The position numbers were made by a program, and so were the translations under genes. Below, piece after piece: positions 41,810 to 51,510 of a DNA stretch of 64,000 nt (positions within the stretch are counted from its first letter, which is position 1; each line of letters begins with the position of its first letter). Below the pieces are notes generated by a model. That model made no database searches, had not been told where the DNA came from, and was given only the letters and a program-made list of their open reading frames with translations. The stretch is from Herbaspirillum chlorophenolicum (GTDB taxonomy: Bacteria > Pseudomonadota > Gammaproteobacteria > Burkholderiales > Burkholderiaceae_D): the NCBI RefSeq assembly GCF_001189955.1, contig NZ_LFLT01000006.1, positions 1 through 64,000 on the forward strand, in the 5' to 3' direction.

Positions 41810-43045
41810 TCAGGCCTTGCTGCGGATGAACTCGGCGATCTTGGGACAGACGATTTCGCGCCAGCGGCGGCCCGAGAAAATCCCGTAGTGGCCGGCCTTG
41901 GGCACGGTGAAATGCTGCTTGTCCGCCTTGGGGATGCCGCTGCACAGCGCGTGCGCCACCTCGGTCTGGCCTGAGCCGGAGATGTCGTCCAGTTCGCCTT
42001 CGATGGTAAACAACGCCACCGACTTGATGTCTTGCGGACGCACCGGCTTGCCTTCGATCTTCCAGGTGCCGCGCGCGAGGTCGAAATCCTGGAACACGAT
42101 CTTGATGGTCTCGAGGTAGAACTCGGCCGGCATATCCAGCACGGCGTTGTACTCGTCGTAGAACCTGCGGTGCTCCTCGGCCGAGGCGTCGTCGCCGTCG
42201 CGCAGGTGCATGTAGAAGTCCCAGTGGCTTTGCGCGTGGCGGCGCGGGTTCATCGCCACGAAGCCGGCGTGCTGCAGGAAGCCCGGATAGACCTTGCGGC
42301 CGAAGCCGGGATAGTTGGCCGGCACGCTGTAGATGACGGTATTTTCAAACCACGAATAGGGTTTTTCGGTGGCCAGGTCGTTGACGGCGGTGGGCGATTT
42401 GCGGGCGTCGATCGGGCCGCCCATCATGGTCATGGTCTTGGGCAGCTTGGGATCGTTGTCGCTGGCCATGAGCGCAATGGCCGCCAGCACCGGCACGGTC
42501 GGCTGGCACACCGAGATCACGTGCACGTCCGGACCCAGCAGGCGGATGAAGTCCTGCACGTAGTAGACGTAGTCGTGCAGGTGGAAGTCGCCTTGTTCGA
42601 CCGGGACCATGCGGGCATCGGCCCAGTCGGTGATATAGACGTCATGCTGCTGAAGCAGCGTGCGCACGGTTTCGCGCAGCAGGGTGGAATGGTGGCCGGA
42701 CAGCGGCGCCACCAGCAGCACGGTGGGCTGCTTGAGGGCGGCGACCTGGCGTGCGCTCAGATCCTTCTTGAAATGGATCAGGCGACAGAAGGGCTTGTTC
42801 TCGACGACTTCCTCGACGATGCCGGTGGGCTTGCCGTCGACTTCCACTTCATGGATGTTGAACTGCGGCTTTTCGTATTCCTTGGACAGGCGGTACAGCA
42901 GCTCGTAACCGGCAGCGATGCGCTGCGAGAAGGGAGTGTGGGCGAGCGGGGAGACTGGATCGGAAAACAGTTTTGCTGAGGTTTCCGCCCATTGCATCAT
43001 CGGGTTCAGAAACGCGCGGTTGAATTCATGCAGTTGATAAAGCAT
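41810..43045 (-). CDS. phaZ: Intracellular polyhydroxyalkanoate depolymerase
   Basis: Mobilises stored PHB granules in the cytoplasm. At 411 residues it matches the Ralstonia PhaZ1 type. The nucleophile is Cys instead of Ser: ISVCQPT with C180, close to C183 of the Ralstonia enzyme. PHB-depolymerase blocks include VYITDWADARMVP, GFVAMNPRRHAQSHWDFY and the catalytic His in KAGHYGIFSGRRWRE. Upstream, TGTGCAAC at 43132-43139 is shared with the phasin promoter. It has its own terminator. Confidence 0.93.
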   Translation of the reverse strand: MLYQLHEFNRAFLNPMMQWAETSAKLFSDPVSPLAHTPFSQRIAAGYELLYRLSKEYEKPQFNIHEVEVDGKPTGIVEEVVENKPFCRLIHFKKDLSARQVAALKQPTVLLVAPLSGHHSTLLRETVRTLLQQHDVYITDWADARMVPVEQGDFHLHDYVYYVQDFIRLLGPDVHVISVCQPTVPVLAAIALMASDNDPKLPKTMTMMGGPIDARKSPTAVNDLATEKPYSWFENTVIYSVPANYPGFGRKVYPGFLQHAGFVAMNPRRHAQSHWDFYMHLRDGDDASAEEHRRFYDEYNAVLDMPAEFYLETIKIVFQDFDLARGTWKIEGKPVRPQDIKSVALFTIEGELDDISGSGQTEVAHALCSGIPKADKQHFTVPKAGHYGIFSGRRWREIVCPKIAEFIRSKA

Positions 43046-43403
43046 AGCTGACCTTTATACAAGCGCTGGCTGGCCTCGCCATCCGGCGGAGCTCATGACC
43101 CCGTTGGTGGCGGATTGCGCGGGAGCAAGCATGTGCAACAAACGTTTGGCGATGGTTTTAGGATGACGAAATGCGTGAAGTTGCATCGTTGTCAACTTGT
43201 TCATGTTGCGACGCAGTAGGATAGCATGCTTTATCTTGGGGCTTTTATGCTGGTAAGACCAAATACAGAAAAATCGGATGAAAGTTTGGCGTGCTGCGAT
43301 AGATTCACGGCGCGGAAATGAAAAAAGCCCCTGCATGGCAGGGGCTTGAGAGATTTTTTTGCTGTTGGGTAATATCGAAAAGGCTTGGTACAGCCGATCC
43401 TGT
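43046..43403. other. Divergent-free spacer holding phaZ promoter and reductase terminator
   Basis: About 358 bases without a gene. On the minus strand a consensus -35 TTGACA lies at 43190-43195 but without a convincing -10. The TGTGCAAC element is at 43132-43139. The right end holds the terminator of the reductase gene. Confidence 0.5.
43321..43360. terminator. Bidirectional terminator
   Basis: Perfect 10-bp stem AAGCCCCTGC / GCAGGGGCTT with ATG loop. A6 on the left gives a T-run for the minus-strand reductase gene; a T7 run follows on the plus strand. Confidence 0.92.
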
Positions 43404-44477
43404 TTAGTCGAACACCGGAGTTTCCACGCCCAGAATCTTGTGCAGCTTGGGCGAGGTGGTGGTGTACTGCATATGGATCTTCTTTTCCGGGAAGATATAA
43501 GGCGCGGCGCCGAAAGCGGCCAGCGCGGCTTCGTGGAAGCCAGACAGGATCAGCTTCTTCTTGCCCGGATAGGTGTTGATGTCGCCCACGGCGAAGATGC
43601 CCGGCACGTTGGTCTCGAATTTCTCGGTGTCGACCACCTTCAGTTGCTTGCGCTCGATGTCCAGGCCCCACTCGGCGATCGGGCCCAGCTTGGGCGACAG
43701 GCCGAAGAACACCAGCAGCATGTCCAGCGGCAGGCGGCGGGTGACGCCGTCGGCGCCGGTGACCTTGACCTCGGCCAGCTTGCCGTCCTTGATTTCGGTG
43801 CCGGTGACCTGGCCGACCAGGAACTGCATCTCATACTGTTCGCACAGCTCCTTCATCTTGGCCACGGATGCCGGGGCGGCGCGGAATTCTTCGCGACGGT
43901 GCAGCAGGATCACCGATTCGGCCTTGCCGACGAAGTTCAGCGCCCAGTCCAGCGCGGAGTCGCCGCCGCCGCAGATGACGATGTTCTTGCCTTCGAACTT
44001 CGAGGGATCCTTGACGCGGTAGAACACCTGCGAGCCGTCGAATTGCTCGATGCCATCGACCTTCAGCGTGCGCGGCTGGAACGAACCGACGCCGGCGGCG
44101 ATGAAGATGGTCTTGGTGATGAACTGGGTGCCGGTGGAAGTTTCGACATCGAAACGGCCGTCTTCGCGCTTTTGCACCACGGTCACTTCCTGGCCCAGGT
44201 GGAAGGTCGGCTCGAACGGCTCGATCTGCTTCAACAGGTTGTCGGTCAGTTCCTGGCCGGTGCACACAGGCACGGCCGGGATGTCATAGATCGGCTTGTC
44301 CGGATACAGTTCAACGCACTGGCCGCCCACCACCGGCAGCGAATCGATCACGTGCGCCTTGATTTCCAGCAAACCGAGTTCGAACACCTGAAAGAGGCCG
44401 ACCGGGCCGGCGCCGATGATGATGGCATCGGTTTCGATGGGGCCTTGGGCAACTGCACCCTTGACGTTGTTTTCCAT
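43404..44477 (-). CDS. Ferredoxin/flavodoxin-NADP+ reductase (TrxR-like type)
   Basis: FAD-dependent reductase of 357 residues, thioredoxin-reductase-like FNR type 2. FAD-binding motif [24 protein letters not shown]-binding motif [15 protein letters not shown], and C-terminal FAD site [18 protein letters not shown]. There is no CxxC redox pair between the domains, which separates it from thioredoxin reductase. The ATG at 44477 follows AGGAAAATC. The ferredoxin gene fdxA ends 146 bases upstream on the same strand, so they are natural partners. Confidence 0.92.
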   Translation of the reverse strand: MENNVKGAVAQGPIETDAIIIGAGPVGLFQVFELGLLEIKAHVIDSLPVVGGQCVELYPDKPIYDIPAVPVCTGQELTDNLLKQIEPFEPTFHLGQEVTVVQKREDGRFDVETSTGTQFITKTIFIAAGVGSFQPRTLKVDGIEQFDGSQVFYRVKDPSKFEGKNIVICGGGDSALDWALNFVGKAESVILLHRREEFRAAPASVAKMKELCEQYEMQFLVGQVTGTEIKDGKLAEVKVTGADGVTRRLPLDMLLVFFGLSPKLGPIAEWGLDIERKQLKVVDTEKFETNVPGIFAVGDINTYPGKKKLILSGFHEAALAAFGAAPYIFPEKKIHMQYTTTSPKLHKILGVETPVFD

Positions 44478-44522
44478 GATTTTCCTGATATTCCTGTTCA
44501 ATTATCTGAAAGCAAAATGCAA

Positions 44523-44573
44523 GCGGTTGCGCATCTGGCTGGCGGTGAAGAGCCTGGCTGGATGCGCAACCGC
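44523..44573 (-). promoter_or_regulatory. Long hairpin between ferredoxin and reductase genes
   Basis: GCGGTTGCGCATC (44523-44535) and GATGCGCAACCGC (44561-44573) are perfect 13-bp inverted repeats separated by 25 bases. On the minus-strand transcript the stem is followed by TTGCATTTTGC, so it could attenuate or partly terminate fdxA transcription before the reductase gene. Confidence 0.6.
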
Positions 44574-44623
44574 AATGCTGAAGCTGTTAGGGACCAGTTT
44601 CGCGTCCTGAAGCGTGGTGACGA

Positions 44624-44947
44624 TCAGCGCTGCAGGTATTGCAGCTTGTCGGTCTTGTCCTTCCACTCTTCAGCCTCGGCCAGCGGGGCCTTGGTCTTGG
44701 TGATGGAAGGCCAGTTGCGGGAGAGGTCGGCGTTGAGCGCAATAAATTGCTGCTGGTCGGCAGGAACGTCTTCTTCCGCGTAAATTGCGTTGACCGGGCA
44801 TTCTGCGACGCATACTGCGCAGTCGATGCATTCGTCCGGATCAATCGCGAGGAAATTGGGGCCTTCGCGGAAACAATCTACCGGGCAAACATCCACGCAA
44901 TCCGTATAGCGGCAACGGATGCAGGAATCGGTGACAACGTGGGTCAT
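44624..44947 (-). CDS. fdxA: 7Fe ferredoxin
   Basis: 107-residue soluble electron carrier with a 3Fe-4S/4Fe-4S pair: [18 protein letters not shown] near the N-terminus and [17 protein letters not shown]. The C-terminal extension [19 protein letters not shown] is typical of proteobacterial FdxA. It likely donates or receives electrons via the reductase encoded downstream. Confidence 0.95.
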   Translation of the reverse strand: MTHVVTDSCIRCRYTDCVDVCPVDCFREGPNFLAIDPDECIDCAVCVAECPVNAIYAEEDVPADQQQFIALNADLSRNWPSITKTKAPLAEAEEWKDKTDKLQYLQR

Positions 44948-45336
44948 AACTGTCCTATCTGTAAATATTCTTAAAACCGATGGCTAACTGCGCCGCAATT
45001 GATGGCAATATGGCACGGTTAAAATCATTCTGCGGCTGGCTGGCGCTATGCTGATTCTCTGCCGGTTATCGCTGTTTCGATGTCGTTTCCGACGGCCGAA
45101 AATCCCTTGCGCAGCCTGCTGCAAAGCCTTGTATTTTAAGGTAATTCGATTTTTCCCACAAATGAGGCTTATACAGATTACGTATAAGTAAATAAATAAT
45201 GCAGCGATAGAAAAAGCCGCCGCCAATGCCAGTCGCACGCCGCCATCAGGCCCTTTGGGCCGGGTTGCCGACGCGTGCAGGCAGGGCGGGGCAGTACGCT
45301 GATGAACCGCCTGATTCAAGAAAAGGATGTCCCGGC
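44948..45336. other. Intergenic region with an inverted repeat
   Basis: About 389 bases between fdxA and a binding-protein gene with no supportable gene. It contains an AT-rich patch (45160-45205) with CTTATAC-N7-GTATAAG at 45168-45188, an exact 7-bp inverted repeat. Confidence 0.5.
45168..45188. promoter_or_regulatory. Inverted repeat CTTATAC-N7-GTATAAG
   Basis: Perfect 7-bp arms with a 7-base spacer in the AT-rich divergent region, 149 bases before the GTG of the binding protein. It is compatible with a dimeric regulator site; the regulator is unknown. Confidence 0.45.
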
Positions 45337-46581
45337 GTGAACGCTGAACAGCCCAAACAAGCATATCGTTTCCGATTTCCCTCCCTGCTGGCTGGCCTGG
45401 CTGCTGCCGTTGCCTTGAGCCTCGCCCCGGCAGCACGCGCCGCTGACGCCATCCGCATTGGTGAAATCAACAGCCACAACAGCCTGTCGACGGTCGGCCA
45501 GGCTTACCGCAACGGCCTGGCGCTGGCGCTGGAAGAAATCAATGCCGGCGGCGGCGTACGCGGCCGGCCGCTGGAACTGGTGGTGCGCGACGACAACGGC
45601 GATGCCGACCAGGCCGCCCGCAACGCGCGCGAACTGGTGCGCGACCAGCACGTTGCGGTGCTGACCGGCACCATGTTGTCCAATGTTGCGCTGGCGGTCG
45701 CGCGCGAGGCTGCGCGTGGCAAGACAGTGCTCGTGGTCGGCGATGCCTTGTCGGATGCCATTACGCTCGACAAGGGTAATCGCTACACCTTCCGGGTACG
45801 GCCTTCCACCTACATGCAAGCCGCGATGCTGGCCGAGCAGGCCGCCCGCATGCCGGGCCGCCGCTGGGCGGTGGTGGCGCCCAACTATGAATACGGCCAA
45901 AGCGCCGTGGCCAGCTTCAAGCTGTTGCTCAAGCAGGCGCGCCCGGATGTCGAGTTCGTCAACGACCAGTGGCCGGCGCTGGGCAAGATCAAGGCCGACG
46001 ATGTGGTGCGGGCGATTCGCCAGGCCCGTCCGGATGCCATCTTCAATGCCACTTTCGGCGACGACCTGCAAAAGTTCGTCCAGGCCGGCAACCGCCAGCA
46101 ACTGTTTGCTGGTACGCGCGTGGTGTCCATGGCTTCGGCTGGCGCCCAGAGCCTGGACCCGGCGCAGAGCGAAGCCATCCGCGACTGGATTGCGATCGGC
46201 TACCCCTGGGATCAGATTGCAACGCCCGAGCACCAGCGCTTCCTTGAGGCTTACCTGAAGAAGTTCAACCAGCGTCCGCAGCTGTCGTCGATATTCGGCT
46301 ACACCACGATGATGGCCATCGCCGCCGGCCTGAAGAAATCCGATGCCGCCGACGGCGAAGCGCTGGTCGACGCGCTGCGCGGTTTGCAACTGGAGTCGCC
46401 GCTGGGGCCGATCGCCTTCCGCGCGCTCGACCAGCAGGCCTCGATGGGGGCCTTCGTCGGCCAGGTATCCCAGAAAGATGGCCACAGCACCATGAGCAAT
46501 TGGCGCTATCTCGACGGCGCACCCTACATGCCCAATGCCGTCTATGTGCGCAGCCGTCGCCCCACTTCGGCCATGAAATAG
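45337..46581 (+). CDS. LivK-type ABC binding protein (orphan)
   Basis: Periplasmic receptor of the Peripla_BP_6 family, 414 residues. The GTG at 45337 is chosen: AAAAGGAT lies upstream and the signal peptide (SLLAGLAAAVALSLAPAARA) follows. The domain begins AIRIGEINSHNSLSTVGQAY and contains GRPLELVVRDDNGDADQAAR. No cognate permease or ATPase is present. It may sense amino acids, amides or aromatic acids. It is one of two orphan LivK-like receptors within 9 kb. Confidence 0.85.
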   Translation: MNAEQPKQAYRFRFPSLLAGLAAAVALSLAPAARAADAIRIGEINSHNSLSTVGQAYRNGLALALEEINAGGGVRGRPLELVVRDDNGDADQAARNARELVRDQHVAVLTGTMLSNVALAVAREAARGKTVLVVGDALSDAITLDKGNRYTFRVRPSTYMQAAMLAEQAARMPGRRWAVVAPNYEYGQSAVASFKLLLKQARPDVEFVNDQWPALGKIKADDVVRAIRQARPDAIFNATFGDDLQKFVQAGNRQQLFAGTRVVSMASAGAQSLDPAQSEAIRDWIAIGYPWDQIATPEHQRFLEAYLKKFNQRPQLSSIFGYTTMMAIAAGLKKSDAADGEALVDALRGLQLESPLGPIAFRALDQQASMGAFVGQVSQKDGHSTMSNWRYLDGAPYMPNAVYVRSRRPTSAMK

Positions 46582-46760
46582 GCATCGCGCAAGCAAAAGC
46601 CCCATGCGTTGCGGGGAATTGGTTCTTTCGATCCGGGTTAAGATAGCGGCCACGGCGTAATCTGGCTCATCCCGGACTCGGTTGGCGGTTCTCGGAACCT
46701 GTCGCAGGCCACGCCGATCATCAACACCTCAGCATGCGGCGGCGGCCGCATCGGAATTTC

Positions 46761-47936
46761 ATGATCATCACCTCCTTACTCGATACCGATCTGTACAAAT
46801 TCACGATGATGCAGGTGGTGCTGCATCATTTCCCCGGCGCCCAGGTCGAATACCGTTTCAAGTGCCGCAACGAAAACGTCGACCTGACTCCCTATGTGGA
46901 TGAGATCCGCGCCGAGATCGCCGCCATGTGCCGGTTGCGCTTCAAGGAAGAGGAACTGAATTACCTGCGCAGCCTGCGTTTCATCAAGAGCGACTTTGTC
47001 GATTTCCTCGACCTGTTCCACCTCAACGAGAAATACATCACGGTGCAGCCGGCAGCATCGGGCAATGGCGAAATCGAGATCAGCGTCAAAGGGCCGTGGC
47101 TGCACACCATCATGTTCGAAGTGCCGGTGCTGGCCATCGTCAACGAAGTCTATTTCCGCAGCACCCAGCGCTCGCCCGACCTGGCCGAAGGCCGCGAGCG
47201 CCTGCGCAAGAAGATCTCGCTGATCACCGACGATCCCGAACTGGCCGGCTGCAACATCGCCGACTACGGCACGCGCCGCCGCTTCTCGCGCAGCTGGCAT
47301 GCCGAAGTCATCGCCGAAATGAAGCAGACCATGGGCACGCACTTTGCGGGCACCTCCAACGTCATGTTCGCCATGCAGCACGACTTGACGCCTCTTGGCA
47401 CCATGGCGCATGAATACCTGCAAGCCTGCCAGGCGCTGGGCCCGCGCCTGCGCGATTCGCAGACCTTTGCTTTCGAGATATGGGCGCGCGAATACCGGGG
47501 CGACCTCGGCATCACGCTGTCCGACGTGTATGGCATGGACGCTTTCCTGCGCGACTACGACATGTATTTCTGCAAACTCTTCGACGGCGCCCGCCATGAT
47601 TCGGGCGACCCGTTCGAATGGGGCGAGCGCCTGATCCAGCACTACCGCGACAACCGCGTCGACCCCGCCGGCAAGGTGCTGGTGTTTTCCGATAGCCTGG
47701 ATTTCGACAAGGTGCGCGCGCTTTACCTGCGCTTCAAGGACCGTGCGCGTGTGGCCTTCGGCGTCGGCACGAATCTCACCAACGACCTTGGCTATACGCC
47801 GTTGCAGGTGGTCATGAAGATGGTTCGCTGCAACGACCAGCCGGTCGCCAAGCTGTCCGATACGCCGTCCAAGAACATGTGCGACGACCTGGCTTATGTG
47901 AATTACCTGCGGCAGGTGTTTGAGATCAAGGGCTGA
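46761..47936 (+). CDS. pncB: Nicotinate phosphoribosyltransferase
   Basis: NAD salvage enzyme converting nicotinate and PRPP to nicotinate mononucleotide with ATP. 391 residues starting [20 protein letters not shown], the classical PncB N-terminus. [16 protein letters not shown] includes the regulatory His and Arg residues, and [22 protein letters not shown] and [16 protein letters not shown] form the PRPP/nicotinate site. The ATG at 46761 gives the normal length. Confidence 0.95.
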   Translation: MIITSLLDTDLYKFTMMQVVLHHFPGAQVEYRFKCRNENVDLTPYVDEIRAEIAAMCRLRFKEEELNYLRSLRFIKSDFVDFLDLFHLNEKYITVQPAASGNGEIEISVKGPWLHTIMFEVPVLAIVNEVYFRSTQRSPDLAEGRERLRKKISLITDDPELAGCNIADYGTRRRFSRSWHAEVIAEMKQTMGTHFAGTSNVMFAMQHDLTPLGTMAHEYLQACQALGPRLRDSQTFAFEIWAREYRGDLGITLSDVYGMDAFLRDYDMYFCKLFDGARHDSGDPFEWGERLIQHYRDNRVDPAGKVLVFSDSLDFDKVRALYLRFKDRARVAFGVGTNLTNDLGYTPLQVVMKMVRCNDQPVAKLSDTPSKNMCDDLAYVNYLRQVFEIKG

Positions 47937-47971
47937 GAAGAAGTCTTGGTTACTCTGGACGGAACAATCAC

Positions 47972-48814
47972 TTGAAGAAACCGCAATTGTTTCGTCGCCT
48001 GCGGGTAGAGCGGCTGCGCCGTCGGATTGAATACAGAGGTTTCCCACGCTTGTTGATGCTGCTGCTAGTGACGCTCACTGCGGGTATCGGCTTCTTGTCT
48101 TCGGTGTCAATGTTACGCGCCGGGATGCTCAACATGGGATGGCGTTACGCCATCGCTTGCGTGTTAGCTTATCTTTTTTTCTTGCTCATGCTTTGGGCTT
48201 GGTTGAGGCTGTCGCGATGGGCTGTCGACAATGATGCGGCACTAGGTGACAGCACCATCGATTTGGCATTAGATGTTGCTGGTGCCAGCGCGACCGTAGT
48301 TCGGCGTGCGCCAACAGACCCTGCTTTTGTTGGGGCTGGAGGAAATTTCGATGGAGGAGGCGCTAGCGCCAATGTGGAATTCGGCTCCATGGATGGGGGC
48401 GCCGGGCTAATGCCCGATACCGGTATTGATGCAGGAGGATCTGTGTTGGGGAGCAGCGGCAGTGATGCTATTTCCTCTGTTGATGTCGGCGAGTTGGGTG
48501 CGCCGCTGGTATTGCTGGCGCTCGCTGTTGCCTTGCTGGCTGCATGTGGAGCATTGTTTTACGCGGCGTTCAATTTGGTGGGTGCGGCACCGCTGTTATT
48601 TGCCGAGCTGCTCTTCGATGGCGTGTTGGCTGCCGGACTGTATCGGCGATTTCGCTATAAGGTAACGCGCCACTGGCTGGAAACTGCGTTGCAACACACA
48701 ATTCGTCCCTTCCTCGCGTTGCTCGTATTCGTTGGGGGCGCTGGCTTCATTCTGTCGTTGGCATGGCCGGAAGCCCATACTCTGGGCGAAATCTTTCACA
48801 TCTGGCGACCATAG
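47972..48814 (+). CDS. Uncharacterised membrane protein, 280 aa
   Basis: Starts with TTG (no ATG gives the full N-terminus); the Shine-Dalgarno sequence is weak (GGAAC). A basic N-terminus (KKPQLFRRLRVERLRRRIEY) is followed by hydrophobic segments at about 27-47 and 58-80, a Gly/Ala/Ser/Asp-rich, probably periplasmic, loop (90-175), then two or three more segments (176-265). The loop has repeated GG runs without cysteines. GC content is visibly lower than that of flanking genes, with more T/A-ending codons, suggesting a more recent or poorly expressed gene. I do not recognise a family; Gly-rich loops between spans occur in TPM/YgcG-like proteins, but no TPM domain is evident. Confidence 0.6.
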   Translation: MKKPQLFRRLRVERLRRRIEYRGFPRLLMLLLVTLTAGIGFLSSVSMLRAGMLNMGWRYAIACVLAYLFFLLMLWAWLRLSRWAVDNDAALGDSTIDLALDVAGASATVVRRAPTDPAFVGAGGNFDGGGASANVEFGSMDGGAGLMPDTGIDAGGSVLGSSGSDAISSVDVGELGAPLVLLALAVALLAACGALFYAAFNLVGAAPLLFAELLFDGVLAAGLYRRFRYKVTRHWLETALQHTIRPFLALLVFVGGAGFILSLAWPEAHTLGEIFHIWRP

Positions 48815-48927
48815 TTGAAAAATTTTTGAGCCGTGACAATTTTGGTCGTTACAGATGTCGTGCCTGATATAGTGTGACTCCGCCGGTTTCCGTCGAATGA
48901 CATCAGGCCGGTTTCCATTTTCGACAT

Positions 48928-50367
48928 TTGTCAACGCGCTGGGGCCGGAATTTGCAGATTAGAGCTTTTGTGACTGTGGCGGCTGCGGCCGCCATTTTTC
49001 CAATAACATGTGAGGCCGCTGAATTAAACGGCGCAAGCTTGTCGGTGACATGGGCATTGCCGTTTGCCGGCGTACTGTTGTCGATCGCATTGCTGCCGCT
49101 GTTGGCGCCGGCATTGTGGCACCACCATTTCGGCAAGATCGCTGCCGGCTGGGGGCTGGCCTTCTTGCTGCCTTTCGCCGCCGCGGCGGGCGCGCATGCG
49201 GCGTTGGCGGTGACAATACATGCACTGCTGGCCGAGTATCTTCCCTTCATCATCCTGTTGGCCGCCTTGTTTGCCGTGGCCGGCGGCATCTGCGTGCGCG
49301 GCAACCTGCATGGCACCCCTGCGCTCAATACCGGGTTGCTGGCATTGGGCACGGTGCTGGCCAGCGTCATGGGCACTACCGGCGCCTCGATGTTGCTGAT
49401 CCGCCCGTTGATCCGCGCCAATGACAATCGCAGGCATGTGGTGCATGTGATCGTGTTCTTCATCTTTCTGGTGGCCAATGCCGGTGGTTCGCTGACGCCG
49501 CTGGGGGATCCGCCGCTGTTCCTGGGTTTCCTCAAGGGCGTCGATTTTTTCTGGACTGCGCACCATGTTTTTCCATCGATGGCATTTCTGTGCGTGGCGT
49601 TGCTGGCCATCTTTTACTTCCTTGACCGCCATTACTTCCTGAACCGGGAGGAGCGCAAGCCGGCCGGCTCCGATCCGACGCCGGATTCGCCCATCCGCTT
49701 TGAAGGCAAGTTCAATTTCGTGCTGCTGGCCGTCATCGTGGCGCTGGTGCTCATGAGCGGGGTCTGGTCGCCGGGCGTGGCCTTCGATGTGATGGGGACA
49801 CCGCTGGAATTGCAGAATCTGGTGCGCGATGTGGCGCTGGTCGCGGTGATCCTGTTGTCGCTGAAACTGACGCCGGCGGCGGCCCGCGCCGGCAACGAAT
49901 TCAGCTGGGGACCGATGCTGGAGGTGGCCAAGCTGTTCGCCGCCATCTTCCTGACCATCGTGCCGGTCATTGCCATGCTGCGCGCCGGCGAGCAGGGGGC
50001 CTTCGCGGCGGTGGTGCGCGCGGTGACCGGCCCGGATGGCCGGCCGAACGACGCCATGTATTTCTGGATGACGGGCTTGCTCTCGTCCTTCCTCGACAAC
50101 GCGCCTACCTATCTGGTGTTCTTCAACACTGCCTCCGGCGATGCACGTGAGCTGATGGGGGCGATGGCGTCGACGCTGGCGGCGATTTCCGCAGGGGCTG
50201 TCTTCATGGGCGCCAACAGCTACATCGGCAATGCGCCCAATATGATGGTCAAGGCCATTGCCGAAGAGCGCGGCATCCGCATGCCGTCCTTCTTCGGTTA
50301 CATGGCGTGGTCCTGCGGCATCCTGGTGCCGTTGTTTATCGTCATGACCTTTATCTTTTTCATTTAG
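48928..50367 (+). CDS. NhaD/ArsB-type sodium:proton antiporter
   Basis: Polytopic transporter (479 residues, about twelve spans) of the ion-transporter superfamily. The NhaD-like signatures are NAGGSLTPLGDPPLFLGFLKG in the first half and SFLDNAPTYLVFFNTA in the second. The N-terminus looks like a cleavable signal (VTVAAAAAIFPITCEAA). All possible starts are non-ATG: TTG 48928 (used), TTG 48952 or GTG 48970. Likely role is Na+ export at alkaline pH; dicarboxylate transport is a less likely alternative. Confidence 0.83.
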   Translation: MSTRWGRNLQIRAFVTVAAAAAIFPITCEAAELNGASLSVTWALPFAGVLLSIALLPLLAPALWHHHFGKIAAGWGLAFLLPFAAAAGAHAALAVTIHALLAEYLPFIILLAALFAVAGGICVRGNLHGTPALNTGLLALGTVLASVMGTTGASMLLIRPLIRANDNRRHVVHVIVFFIFLVANAGGSLTPLGDPPLFLGFLKGVDFFWTAHHVFPSMAFLCVALLAIFYFLDRHYFLNREERKPAGSDPTPDSPIRFEGKFNFVLLAVIVALVLMSGVWSPGVAFDVMGTPLELQNLVRDVALVAVILLSLKLTPAAARAGNEFSWGPMLEVAKLFAAIFLTIVPVIAMLRAGEQGAFAAVVRAVTGPDGRPNDAMYFWMTGLLSSFLDNAPTYLVFFNTASGDARELMGAMASTLAAISAGAVFMGANSYIGNAPNMMVKAIAEERGIRMPSFFGYMAWSCGILVPLFIVMTFIFFI

Positions 50368-50424
50368 GGCCCGGTACACCATCCGGCCTGAACCGAACTA
50401 CCACGAACCAGCAGAGAGACAGCA

Positions 50425-51408
50425 ATGAAACAAAAGATCTTCGTATCACGCGCCATTTTTCCTGAAGTCCTGGCGCGCCTGGAGCAGCATTTCGATGTCG
50501 AATCGAACCAGGAAGACCGCATCTTCAGTGCCGACGAACTGCTGGCCAAGGCAAAGGGAAAAGACGGGTTGTTCACCACGCCCAGCGAGCCGGCGACGGC
50601 TGCGTTGTTCGCCGCCAATCCGCAGTTGAAAGCGGTGTGCAACATGGCGGTGGGCTACAACAACATCGACATCGCCGCCGCCACCCAGGCCGGCGTGATG
50701 GCGACCAATACGCCCGACGTGCTCAATGAAACCACCGCCGACTTCGGCTGGGCGCTGATGATGGCAACCGCACGCCGCATCACCGAGTCCGAGCATTTCC
50801 TGCGCGCCGGCCAATGGAAGAAGTGGAGCTACGACAGCTTCGTCGGTCCGGATGTGCATGGCGCGACGCTGGGTATCATCGGCATGGGCCGCATCGGCCA
50901 GGCCATCGCACGCCGTTCGCTGGGGTTCGACATGCAGGTGCTGTACCACAACCGCTCGCGCCTGAAGCCCGAGCAGGAAGCACATGCCAACAACGCGCAA
51001 TATGTCGGTAAGGAAGAACTGTTGAAACGCGCCGACCACGTGGTGCTGGTGCTGCCGTATTCCAAGGAAACCCACCACACCATCGGCGCGGCGGAACTGG
51101 CGCTGATGAAGCCGACTGCGACGCTGACCAATATTGCCCGCGGCGGCATCGTCGACGATGCGGCACTGATCGAAGCGCTGCGCGCCGGTCGTATCGCTGC
51201 TGCCGGCGTCGACGTGTTCGAGAATGAGCCGGCCTTCAAGCCGGAATTCCTGTCGCTGACCAACGTGGTGCTCACGCCCCACATCGCCAGCGCTTCGACG
51301 CCGACCCGCCTTGCCATGGCCAATTGCGCGGCGGACAACCTGATCGCCGCCTTGTCGGGGCAGACGCCGCCCAACCTGCTCAATCCGGATGTCGTCAAGG
51401 CCCGATAG
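50425..51408 (+). CDS. D-2-hydroxyacid dehydrogenase (glyoxylate/hydroxypyruvate reductase type)
   Basis: NAD(P)H-dependent reductase of 327 residues, GhrB/TkrA-like. Rossmann motif LGIIGMGRIGQAIARR, substrate-loop NMAVGYNNID, and the catalytic Arg-Glu-His set in NIARGGIVDD, VDVFENEP and LTPHIASAS. Likely reduces glyoxylate or hydroxypyruvate to glycolate or glycerate. It is followed by a strong terminator. Confidence 0.9.
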   Translation: MKQKIFVSRAIFPEVLARLEQHFDVESNQEDRIFSADELLAKAKGKDGLFTTPSEPATAALFAANPQLKAVCNMAVGYNNIDIAAATQAGVMATNTPDVLNETTADFGWALMMATARRITESEHFLRAGQWKKWSYDSFVGPDVHGATLGIIGMGRIGQAIARRSLGFDMQVLYHNRSRLKPEQEAHANNAQYVGKEELLKRADHVVLVLPYSKETHHTIGAAELALMKPTATLTNIARGGIVDDAALIEALRAGRIAAAGVDVFENEPAFKPEFLSLTNVVLTPHIASASTPTRLAMANCAADNLIAALSGQTPPNLLNPDVVKAR

Positions 51409-51430
51409 GCATTCAACCGGGCTGGAATGG

Positions 51431-51467
51431 AAAACGGGCGCGCTTGCATGGCAGGCGCGCCCGTTTT
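51431..51467. terminator. Bidirectional terminator
   Basis: 13-bp perfect stem AAAACGGGCGCGC / GCGCGCCCGTTTT with an 11-base loop. It serves the dehydrogenase gene from the left and the acyl-CoA-binding protein gene from the right. Confidence 0.9.
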
Positions 51468-51510
51468 GTTTGCTTCGCCGTCTCCCGCCGTGAGGGCGGG
51501 AGTGCGTAAG

